From: G965230615 sp965230615
Lineage (GTDB): Bacteria > Pseudomonadota > Gammaproteobacteria > HTCC5015
DNA length: 64,000 nucleotides
Direction: 5' to 3'
Assembly: GCA_965230615.1 (NCBI GenBank)
Contig: OZ246012.1
Span: 310,001-374,000 of the forward strand
The translations under genes and the position numbers were made by a program. Of this stretch, positions 19,578-30,000 are shown one piece after another. The notes under the pieces are model-generated. The model worked only from the letters and a program-made list of their open reading frames with translations, had not been told where the DNA came from and searched no databases. Each line of letters opens with the position of its first letter. Position 1 is the stretch's first letter.

Positions 19578-20147
19578 ATGAGTAAGAAAATAAAAGTATT
19601 GTTTTTTTTAATGTTGTTGCCATTTATGTCACACATGGCAATAGCAAAAGGGGATCTGCCGGAGCAACGTAAAATTACTAAAGCGCAAAAAAAACAATAT
19701 CATGCAGAGCTGATGAAGGTTGTTGATGACTTTCAAGATGCAATTAAAAAGAAAGATGGTCTAGCATTCGCTGATTTAATGTACACCCCATACATTCCTT
19801 GGATAGGTATTTATAAAGATCAGCCTTGGGCAGCTATGGTAAATAATCTGCGGAGTGAGACTTGGTGGAGCTTTATCAATTGGGCGGTTAACTACGAAGG
19901 CACTATGGAAGAGAGAATTTACAATGTTGAGATTCGAACTGACGGTGTAATTGCTTCACTGTATTTTGATTATAGCTTTTTTACAGATGAGAAATTGTCT
20001 CATTGGGGTAAAGAGTCTTGGGAGTTAATTCGTACAATGCATGGTTGGAAAATTAACTCTGTGACTTATTCAATTGAGTTGCCCGAAGAGAAAATTCGTA
20101 AAGAAATCCCTCAGGCTGAAGAAAAGTCTGAAGGTGAGAAAGGCTAA
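19578..20147 (+). CDS. Secreted NTF2-like/SnoaL-like small protein in the NRPS operon
   Basis: This 189-residue protein has a clear signal peptide: lysines at 3, 4 and 6, a hydrophobic core, and probable cleavage after AIA at about residue 23. The rest (KVVDDFQDAIKKKDGLAFAD, then WELIRTMHGWKINSVTYSI near residue 160) looks like the NTF2/SnoaL/DUF4440 fold: an N-terminal helix, then strands ending in a W-K-I-N segment. The charged tail is lysine- and glutamate-rich. It sits 49 bp after NRPS1 and before NRPS2 in the same direction, so it is almost surely co-transcribed. Export suggests work on the product in the periplasm, beside the acylase. NTF2-fold proteins may be enzymes or binding proteins, so the function is unknown. 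Confidence 0.75.
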   Translation: MSKKIKVLFFLMLLPFMSHMAIAKGDLPEQRKITKAQKKQYHAELMKVVDDFQDAIKKKDGLAFADLMYTPYIPWIGIYKDQPWAAMVNNLRSETWWSFINWAVNYEGTMEERIYNVEIRTDGVIASLYFDYSFFTDEKLSHWGKESWELIRTMHGWKINSVTYSIELPEEKIRKEIPQAEEKSEGEKG

Positions 20148-20202
20148 TTAAGTAGATTACTTATATAAGTGTATATTTTTAATGCGGCATTTTTGCTAAA
20201 CA

Positions 20203-23200
20203 GTGGATCAATATAGAGTTATGTCAGGAATATCTCAAAAAAAACTAGAAGAAACTTCCGTTGCTGCAATGAGTATTGAGCAGGTTTTGTCTCTATTGCA
20301 GGAGAAGAATATAAAACTGTCCGTTAAAAATGACAACTTAAGTCTCAAAGGCGAAATAAGTGAGCTAACAGACGAGCTAAAATCTTGGCTAAAAGCCAAT
20401 AAGCAGCTTGTTATAGATTTTTTATCAATGAGAAAAGCTGGCAAGATTGTTATAAAAAAATCAAGCTTGTCAGCTGCTCCATTATCTTTTTCGCAACAAA
20501 GGCTGTGGCTGGTAGATCAGGTTGAAGGTGGAAGTGCGCATTACAATATGCCTGGCGCACTTATCTTTAATGGACAGTTGAATATTGATTTGATTATCGC
20601 ATCATTAAACTCTGTGTTAGAGCGGCATGAAGCATTACGTACAGTTTATAGCGCTGAAAAAATGGGCGATGATCCCATTCAAAGAGTTTTGCAGGGCGTT
20701 GAAATAGCAGTGCCTTTAACAGACCTATCAGGTTTGGCAGCTGATGTTCAGGCAAGTGCTGTTAAGGAACACAAAAAGAATACAGCACTACAGTCATTTG
20801 ATTTGTCACAAGATGTTTTGCTGAGAGGAGAGCTGCTTAAATTAGCAGCAGATAAACATCTGTTATTGGTTACTATGCATCATATTGCCTCTGATGGTTG
20901 GTCAATGGGGCTTATTGTTAGAGAGGTTGTTGAATACTACAAGGCGCATAGTGAAGGTCGCCAGCCTTTACTACCAGAATTGCCAATCCAATATAGCGAC
21001 TATGCGCAGTGGCAACGAGATTATTTGCAGGGCGATATTCTGGCAAAGCAGTTAGGCTATTGGGAAGAAAAACTGCAAGACTTGCCAACGGTACATAATT
21101 TACCTTTGGACTATGCACGTCCTGCACAGCAAACATTTAATGGTCGCTACCAGCAGAGTATTGTTGCGCCAGCATTAACTACAGACTTAAAGCAATATTG
21201 CCAAGCGCAAGGTGCAACACTGTTTATGGGCTTGCACGCTGTATTTGTCGCATTATTGGCAAAATACAGCAATGAAAGTGATATTGTTATCGGTAGCCCC
21301 GTGGCAAACCGCGCTCAAAATGAGATAAAAAATCTGGTTGGTTTTTTTGTTAATACATTGGTATTACGCAGTGATCTTTCCTCTGATCCGGCATTTAAAG
21401 ATTTGCTTGCGCAAAGCCAAAAAACTTGCTTTGATGCTTACGCCCATCAGCAAGTGCCGTTTGAGTTACTGGTAGAAAAACTGCAACCACCACGCAGCCT
21501 TAGTCACAGCCCATTATTCCAAGTCATGCTTGCTTTGCAGAATAATGAAAAACCAGAGTTGCAATTACCTAATTTGAGCATTGAGCGTCAAGACCTGGCA
21601 AATGGGGAAGCGATCCAGGCTAAATTCGATTTGAACTTGAATATCGAAGAAATAGCTGATGGTAGCCTATTACTTGGCTGGGAGTACAACGCGGACTTAT
21701 TTAGCGATAACACCGTTGCTCGTATGGCAGAGCATTTTGAGCGTCTAATGGCGCAATTGTTACAGTTTCCAGAGCAAGCCATATCAACGGTTTCCATAAT
21801 CAATCAAGCAGAGCGTGCTCAGCTGCATGCTTGGAATCAGACTGTCTCCGATTATCCCAATACCGTTTGTGTGCATGAGTTGTTTGAAAAACAAGTTGCA
21901 CTACAAGCTGATGCTATAGCTATTGAAGATGAAGGTAAAGCTTATAGTTATGCCGATGTGAATCAAAGAGCGAATCAAGTTGCACATTATTTACTTGAGC
22001 AAGGTGTTGAGCCTGATAGCTTGGTTGGTCTATGTGTAGAGCGTTCATTGGATATGGTGGTTGCTTTTCTAGGTATATTAAAAGCTGGAGGAGCTTGTGT
22101 TGCTTTAGACCCTGCCTATCCGCATGCCCGCCTAAAGAGTATTGCTGAAAATATTGCATTGCAGCATTTAATTGTGCATGCAGAAATGATTCCTGATTTG
22201 CAATCAGATATTCCTAATGTTCTACAATTGGATGTAAAAGATCTAAGTGCGTATAGTCAGGAAAATATTCAAGTTGCAGCAATTAATTTAAAGCCAGAAC
22301 ATTTAAGCTATATTATCCATACCTCTGGTACAACGGGTAAAGCTAAAGCAGTTGCTCAAACCCACAGAACGCTGGTCAATTTGGTTTATCAACAGATTGA
22401 TGGTGACTTACTATCACAAGCGCTTAATAGTATCCAGCTGACCAACATTGGTTTTGATGTCTCCATGCAAGAGTTTGCAACGGCTTGGCATACTGGTAGC
22501 AAGTTATATTTTTATAAAGAAGATCTCCGGCTCGATATTCATAAACTGATTTCAGTTATCGAAGCTGGCGAAGTAGGGCGATTATTCTTGGTGCCATCAG
22601 TGTTGAACATGCTGGCGGAATATGCTGTTGAAAAAAATGTTGTTTTTTCTAGCTTGCGAGAAATCATCGCGGCTGGCGAAAAACTGCAGATAACTGATTA
22701 TGTGAAGCGCTTTTTCTCCAGTCATCCACATTGCAATTTGTTAAATCATTACGGCCCTGCTGAGACACATGTGGCAACTGCACAGCGAGTTGATTTGACA
22801 GAGCATAGCTCACGTATACCTATCGGTAAGCCTTTAGGAAATTATCGGTGCTATGTGGTCAATAATGCTCTGCAATTGCAGCCTATTGGTGTTACTGGTG
22901 AGTTACTTATTGGTGGTGCAGGTGTCGCCCGTGAATATTTGAACCAGCCAGAGTTGAGTGATGAAAAATTTATTATTAATCCACTCAAAGCCGAAGAGAA
23001 AGTTTATAAAACAGGTGATTTAGTACGCTGGTTAGCCGATGGTTCACTGGATTTTATTGGGCGAATTGATCATCAAATCAAAATTCGCGGCTTGCGGGTT
23101 GAGCTAGCTGAAATTGAAACGGTGCTGCGCGCTGCTGATAACGTAAAAGATACTGTTGTGCAAGCGATAGGCAGCGCGGCTGATAGTCAGGCATTAGTCG

Positions 23201-23757
23201 CTTATCTTGTGCCTCGGGCAGTAGAATCTGATGAAGAAAGTTTTATTGCTGATGTGAAAGTAGAATTGCAAAGTCGGCTGCCAGACTACATGGTGCCATC
23301 ATTTTATGTGTTGTTAGATGCATTGCCTATTACCACTAATGGTAAGCTGGATTTACGTGCACTGCCTAAGCCCGACTTTGTTCAAGCTAAAGATGAAGTA
23401 TATGTTGCAGCAGAAACTGATATTGAGAAAGGCATTATTGAGATTTGTGAAATGCTTTTCTCCAAAGAAAATATAAGTATTACAGCTAATTTCTTTTTCT
23501 TGGGTGGGCATTCGCTGTTGGCTACTCGTTTAGTCGCTCATATTAAAGACCGTTGGCACGTTGATTTGCCTCTGAAAAGAATATTTGAAACACCATGCCT
23601 GCGAAATATAGCGTCCTGGGTAGAGCAGGAGATATCAAGTAATAACATTAGTGCTGAAGATCAGGCAATTTTAGAAGCTTTAGCTGAAAATGATATTGAT
23701 ATTGATAGTTTAAGTGAAGAAGAACTAGATCGATATCTGACACTGTTAGCGGATTAG
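20203..23757 (+). CDS. Single-module NRPS: TubC-type docking domain-C-A(Pro)-T
   Basis: The frame opens at GTG 20203; ATG at 20221 is an equally likely start since neither has a strong ribosome site. Using GTG numbering, residues 23-75 (MSIEQVLSLLQEKNIKLSV onward) look like a TubC-type N-terminal docking domain, expected to accept the chain from the NRPS1 C-terminus. The C domain has MHHIASDGWS near residue 226. The A domain has HTSGTTGKAKAV near 705, Asp752 in FDVSMQE, and code DVQFIAHVAK, which I recall for proline or methylproline. The T domain serine is Ser1104 in FLGGHSLLA. The acidic C-terminal tail (DIDIDSLSEEELDRYLTLL) probably docks with NRPS3, whose gene starts 12 bp later. The module is nearly a copy of the first NRPS3 module. 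Confidence 0.95.
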   Translation: MDQYRVMSGISQKKLEETSVAAMSIEQVLSLLQEKNIKLSVKNDNLSLKGEISELTDELKSWLKANKQLVIDFLSMRKAGKIVIKKSSLSAAPLSFSQQRLWLVDQVEGGSAHYNMPGALIFNGQLNIDLIIASLNSVLERHEALRTVYSAEKMGDDPIQRVLQGVEIAVPLTDLSGLAADVQASAVKEHKKNTALQSFDLSQDVLLRGELLKLAADKHLLLVTMHHIASDGWSMGLIVREVVEYYKAHSEGRQPLLPELPIQYSDYAQWQRDYLQGDILAKQLGYWEEKLQDLPTVHNLPLDYARPAQQTFNGRYQQSIVAPALTTDLKQYCQAQGATLFMGLHAVFVALLAKYSNESDIVIGSPVANRAQNEIKNLVGFFVNTLVLRSDLSSDPAFKDLLAQSQKTCFDAYAHQQVPFELLVEKLQPPRSLSHSPLFQVMLALQNNEKPELQLPNLSIERQDLANGEAIQAKFDLNLNIEEIADGSLLLGWEYNADLFSDNTVARMAEHFERLMAQLLQFPEQAISTVSIINQAERAQLHAWNQTVSDYPNTVCVHELFEKQVALQADAIAIEDEGKAYSYADVNQRANQVAHYLLEQGVEPDSLVGLCVERSLDMVVAFLGILKAGGACVALDPAYPHARLKSIAENIALQHLIVHAEMIPDLQSDIPNVLQLDVKDLSAYSQENIQVAAINLKPEHLSYIIHTSGTTGKAKAVAQTHRTLVNLVYQQIDGDLLSQALNSIQLTNIGFDVSMQEFATAWHTGSKLYFYKEDLRLDIHKLISVIEAGEVGRLFLVPSVLNMLAEYAVEKNVVFSSLREIIAAGEKLQITDYVKRFFSSHPHCNLLNHYGPAETHVATAQRVDLTEHSSRIPIGKPLGNYRCYVVNNALQLQPIGVTGELLIGGAGVAREYLNQPELSDEKFIINPLKAEEKVYKTGDLVRWLADGSLDFIGRIDHQIKIRGLRVELAEIETVLRAADNVKDTVVQAIGSAADSQALVAYLVPRAVESDEESFIADVKVELQSRLPDYMVPSFYVLLDALPITTNGKLDLRALPKPDFVQAKDEVYVAAETDIEKGIIEICEMLFSKENISITANFFFLGGHSLLATRLVAHIKDRWHVDLPLKRIFETPCLRNIASWVEQEISSNNISAEDQAILEALAENDIDIDSLSEEELDRYLTLLAD

Positions 23758-26700
23758 AGTTAAACGTCAATGAGTAATAAATTACAAGATTTACTAGATA
23801 AAAAGACCTTGCTACGTAAACTGTTGGTTGAGAAGCAAGCTGCGGGCGCTTCTGCAAATAGAGTTTTGCCGATTCAGAAGTCAGGTTTATCTATAGCGCC
23901 ACTATCTTTTTCGCAACAAAGACTTTGGTTGGTTGATCAATTGGAAGAAGGCAGTGCCCATTATAATATGCCTGGTGTTTTGGTATTTGATGGTGTTCTG
24001 AATATCGGTCTTATTAATAAAGTCTTAGATACGATTATAAATCGGCATGAAGTGTTAAGAACAGTTTACATTCCTGGGGAAATTGATAATGAGCCTATAC
24101 AAAAAACTTTAAAAGGAATTACTTTTGATATTCCGATAATTGACCTGTCAGGGTTTTCAGCTGAGAAGCAAACTGATCTGGTTCATCGACATAGGAAATC
24201 TGAAGCACATCAAGTTTTTGATTTGTCGAAAGATACTTTGCTAAGAGTTAAGCTGTTAAAGTTGTCTGCCCATAAGCATATACTACTTGTAACGATGCAT
24301 CATATTGCCTCTGATGGCTGGTCAATGGGAGTCATTGTTAGAGAGGTTGTTGAATGCTATAAGGCGTATAGTGAGGGGCGTGAAGCGGAGTTACCAGAAT
24401 TACCCATTCAGTATAGTGACTATGCTCAATGGCAAAGAGATTACTTGAGTGGTAATGTGCTAGCTGAACAGTTGCAATATTGGGAGACGCAGCTACAAGA
24501 TTTGCCTGTTGTGCATAGTTTGCCTCTAGACTATTCGCGGCCAGCTCAGCAAACATTTCATGGTCGTTATCAAAAAACTATTATTACGTCAGCATTGACG
24601 TCTCAATTGAAACAATATTGTCAATCGCAAGGTGCAACGTTATTCATGGGGTTGCACGCTGTATTTTCTGCATTATTGTCAAAGTATAGCAATGAAAATG
24701 ATATTGTTATTGGTAGTCCTGTAGCTAATCGAACTCAAAGTGAGGTAGAGAATTTAGTCGGCTTCTTTGTTAATACGCTAATATTGCGTAGCGATTTGTC
24801 CTCTAACCCCAGCTTTAAAACATTATTGGCTCAAAGTCAAAAAGTATGTTTTTCTGCTTATGAATTTCAACAAGTCCCATTTGAATTGCTAGTCGAAAAG
24901 TTACAACCAGAACGTAGCTTAAGTCACAGCCCTTTATTCCAAGTTATGCTGGCTCTACAGAATACTGAAAAAGTAGAACTAAAGCTTCCTGAACTGAGTA
25001 TTTCTCGTCAGGATTTAATACCTGGGCAAGAAATTCAAGCCAAGTTTGATTTGAATCTAAATATCGAAGAAAGTGTGGATGGTAGTTTATTGCTTAGGTG
25101 GGAATATAATGCAGATTTATTTTCTGAACCTACCATAGTTCGTATGGCAGAGCACTTTGTTCGTCTTATGCAGCAGTTTTTACAGCATCCCGAGCAGGCT
25201 ATTTCCACTGTCTCCATGTTAAGTGAGACTGAGCGAGCGCAGTTACAAAGCTGGAATCAGACAGCAGCGCATTACCCAGACACTATTTGTGCTCATCAGT
25301 TATTCGAAAAGCAAGTGGAGTTACAGGCTAATAGCATTGCTGTTGAAGATGAGGGCAAAGTTTATACCTATCTTGAAGTGAATAAACGAGCTAACCAAGT
25401 AGCTTATTATTTAATTGAGCATGGCGTTAAACCTGATAGTTTGGTTGGCTTATGCATGGAACGATCATTAGATATGGTGGTAGCTTTTCTGGGTATCTTG
25501 AAAGCGGGAGGTGCTTGTGTTGCGTTAGATCCTGCTTATCCGCATGCTCGTCTTAAAGGTATTGCTAATAATATTGCTTTACAGTATTTGGTTGTTCATT
25601 CTAGCTTAATTAATGAACTGCAAGCTCATATTGATAATGTATTGCAGTTAGATGCAGCAGATTTAAGTGCCTACAACTCGGAAAATGTGCAGGCGCCAAG
25701 CATTGGTCTTAACCCAGAGCATTTAAGCTATATCATTCATACTTCGGGTACCACGGGTAAAGCTAAAGCTGTGGCGCAAACACATAAAACTTTGGTTAAT
25801 CTGGTTTATCAGCAAGTTGATGGTGAGTTATTGTCACAACCACTCAATAGTATTCAACTGACCAATTTAGGTTTTGATGTATCAATGCAAGAGTTTGTAA
25901 CTGCATGGTACACCGGAAGTAAGCTTTCGCTTTATAAAGAAGATTTGCGGCTTGATATTCATAAGCTGGTTTCAGTGATTGAATCAAGTCAAATAGGGCG
26001 CTTGTTTTTAGTGCCATCTGTATTCAATATGTTTGCAGAATATGCGAATGAAAAAGAAATTATCTTTACTAGCCTAGAAGAAATTATTGCGGCCGGTGAA
26101 AAACTGCAATTGACTGACAGTATAAAACGATTTCTTGCAAATCATTCGCATTGTAAGTTGTTGAATCACTATGGGCCAGCGGAGACACATGTAGCTACTG
26201 CACAGCGAGTCGAGGTAAATAAACATGCTTCACGCATACCGATAGGTAAGCCCTTAGGTAATTATCAATGTTATGTCGTTAATAGTAAATTGCAACTGCA
26301 AGCAGTCGGTGTGATCGGTGAGTTGCTTATTGGGGGTGCCGGTGTCGCTCGTGAGTATTTAAATCAACCGGAATTAAGTGATGAGAAATTTATTGCTAAC
26401 CCTTTGAAACCTGAAGAAAAGGTCTATAAAACTGGCGACCTAGTACGCTGGCTTGCAGATGGGACATTAGATTTTATTGGGCGTGTCGATCATCAAGTCA
26501 AAATTCGTGGTCTGAGGGTTGAGTTAGGTGAAATCGAGGCAGCATTGCGTGTCTCGGAATCAGTGAAAGATGTTGTTGTGCAGGCTATACAGAGCGCAAC
26601 AGACAGTCAGGTATTAGTGGCTTATATAGTGCCTCAGTCTGATTCATTTGAAGAGGAAACAATAACAGCAGAACTAAAAGTTAATTTGCAACAACTGTTG

Positions 26701-27050
26701 CCAGAGTACATGGTGCCGTCGTTTTTTATGTTGCTCGATGTGTTGCCTGTTACGACAAATGGTAAGTTAAATCTACGTGCTTTACCAAAGCCAGATTTTG
26801 CAAGTGTAGTCGATAATGTTTATGTTGCAGCTCAGACAGAAATTGAAGCAGAACTTGTGAGAATTTGTGAAAAGCTATTCTCGCAAGAGAAAATAAGCAT
26901 TACTGCTAATTTCTTCTATTTAGGTGGTCACTCATTGTTAGCGACTCGACTGGTTGCGCACATTAAAGATCGTTGGCAGTTAACTATGCCGCTAAAGAAG
27001 GTTTTTGAAACACCTTGTTTGCGCGACATTGCTAACTGGATTGATCAGTC
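20461..27050 (+). repeat. Tandem duplicated C-A(Pro)-T module spanning the NRPS2/NRPS3 junction
   Basis: NRPS2 from about 20461 to 23640 and NRPS3 module 1 from about 23884 to 27040 run in parallel almost codon by codon. Long near-identical stretches occur, for example around 20880-20935 and 24300-24355 (the condensation active site). Both A domains read DVQFIAHVAK. The unit is roughly 3.2 kb and the gene boundary, with its new start and stop, falls between copies. Boundaries are approximate. Confidence 0.75.
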
Positions 27051-30000
27051 GCTTGACAAACCTATGAAAACTTCTGATCAAGGTCAAAGTGTTTATGGTG
27101 AGATAGACTTAATACCGTTTGACCGTAAAAAACTTGCGCCATTATCCTTTTCTCAACGGCGGTTATGGTTATATGAAGAAAAAAATGATCGTCATTTGCC
27201 AACTTATAATATGCCGACTGCGCTTGAATTTGATGGCAATCTAAATATATCAGCTTTAGAGCAAGCATTTACCTATGTATTTGAGCGGCATGAAATTTTA
27301 CGCACATGTTTTCCAGCGAGTTCTGATAAACAAGTTGCTTGGCAAGAAATTTTGCCAGCAAAACCTTATAGTTTGAAATGTGAAATAGTTTCTGAACAAG
27401 ATTTAAATAAGGCTATTCAAGAACATGCCCAAGCTCCTTTCGATTTGCAGCAAGGCCCACTTCTAAAAACTCAATTGCTCAAGATAGGCAATGATAAACA
27501 TGTATTGCTTTTTAACCAGCATCATATTATTACTGATGGTTGGTCACAGGGTATTCTCCTACGTGAGCTTATGCAGGCCTATCATGTGTACAGCGAAGGC
27601 GGTAAGCCTGAATTAGCCACACTGCCTATTCAGTATGCAGATTATGCTTATTGGCAGCAGCAACATGATAGTAGCCTGGCGAAAGACTATTGGAAGGAAA
27701 TGCTGGGTGATTATAATTCTAACTTATCACTGCCGGTAGATAGAGTAGGTGAAGCGATTCATTCACGTGCTAGTATACTAAAAGTGACATACCCTGCTAA
27801 ATTAGGTGAGGCGGCAGCAAGTTTTAGTAGAAAGCATAATATGTCATTCTTTATGACTCTGCTTGCCACTATGGCAATTGTATTGCAGCGATATAGCCAA
27901 AGTGATGATATCTGTATTGGGACAACAACAGCTGGTCGTAATCATCCAAACTTAGAAGGTTTAATTGGCTTCTTTATTAATATCATTGCTATGCGTATTA
28001 AGCTCGATGATAAGAAAAATGGTATTGATCTACTAAAGCAAGTTAAAGAAATAACATTGCAAGGATATGAGCATAGCTTTTTACCATTTGAAGATGTATT
28101 AGCTATTACGCAACAACGTGGTGATGATTTGGTACCCGTAATGATGCGTCATCAGAATTTTCCTGATGTTATGCTGGATGAAGTGAGTGGTGAGTTAAAT
28201 ATTCAGGCACTTAACAGAAAAGTAGAGCAACAGGCAAAATGTGCAATTGATATAGGTTTTTATGGGCAGGGCAGCGACTTGACGGCTACAGTCGAATATG
28301 CAGCTGACCTATTTGATAAAGCCACTATTGAGCGTTTATTGCTTCATCATCAGAATATATTAAATGCCTTGATTGAATGTCCTGAGCAATCAATTAGCAC
28401 TTACGGCTTATTAAGCGATGTAGAAGTAGAGCATTTCTTGTATCCAGCGAAAGCTAAAGCTATCGATTGGTCAAGGCAGCCAACAGTTCTTTCATTGTTT
28501 GACGAGCAAGTTATCGCACAGCCAAACGCTATTGCTATTTTTGAAGAAAGTGGTATTTCAATTAGCTATGCTGGATTAGATCAACGTTCTAAATGTATAG
28601 CGGCTTATCTACGATCGCAAGGTGTTAGAGTGGGGAGCCGGGTTGCCCTGTGTATACCTCGCTCGATAGATTATTTAAGCACTTTGTTAGCAATCTGGCG
28701 ATTAGGCGCAATTTATATACCGCTAGACCCTGATTATCCATCGCATTACTTGCAGTTGATTATCAATGATGCGCAGCCAACATTAATTTTAAGTAATTCT
28801 GATGTCGCTGGTAATATAAGTGGCGATAATATTATTTTTCTGGATGAACTTGAATTGGCCACAGCAGCCTATGATGCGAGTGCTGTTATTAATGCATCCA
28901 ATGTGGCCTATATTATGTACACATCTGGCTCTACTGGCCGCCCTAAAGGTGTGTTGGTGCCACACAAACAGTTACAAAATTGGTTGCAGTCACTTTATCA
29001 GTTATTGCCTTTTGCTAAAGGTGAGGTGGTTGCGCAGAAAACGACAGCAGCTTTTGCCGTATCGATGAAAGAAATGTTGGCTGGCCTGTTAGCAGGTAGT
29101 CCGCAAATAATTATCAGTAATAGTACTGCTAAGGATAGTCAGGCATTTTTAAAGGTTTTGCAAGATTATCAAGTTACTCGTTTGAATATTGTTCCGTCTC
29201 ACTTGCAAGCATTATTATGGGAAGTAAAGAGTAATCCTGGCCTTAAGCCTTATGCACTACGATACTGTATCACAGCAGGTGAGCCATTAACTCAAGCTTT
29301 ATTAGCTGAGGTGAAAAACCAGTTGCCAGCAGTGCATGTATATAACAACTATGGATGCACTGAAATAAATGATATCAGTTATTTCAGCGCTGATAAGACG
29401 CTTGATGATCAAATATTTGTGCCGATCGGTGAAGCGATTGCTAACAGCCAGGTCTTTATTTTAGATAAACAGTACCGTCCAGTACCAATAGGTGTAATGG
29501 GTCAGCTATATGTTGATAGCGCCAGTGAGTCTTATGGTTACTGGCAACGAGCTAGCTTGACAGCTGAAAGCTATATTCCGCATATGTATAGTAGAAGGCC
29601 AGGTGCGCGTTTATATGCTACAGGCGATATGGCACGTTATTTGGCCGATGGTTCATTAGAGTATATGAGCCGAGAAGACTTTCAAGTCAAGATCCGTGGT
29701 AACCGGATTGATATACGGCAAGTAGAGAAAGTACTCAATGAGATAGACGGTGTTAAGCAGGGTGTTGTGGCAGCATGGTCGGCTGGTAATGAGCCGCAAC
29801 AGTTAGTTGCTTATTATGTCTCTGAAGAATCTGTTGAACTAAAAGATCAAGTTGTTAATCAGCTTTTGCAAGCTCAGCTACCAGAATTTATGGTGCCGAG
29901 TTTATATGTTGCCTTAACAAGCTTGCCGCGTTTGCCAAATGGTAAATTAAACCGCTTAGCGTTGCCAGTTCCAGAAGTTGATAGCCTTGGTTGGCAAGGA

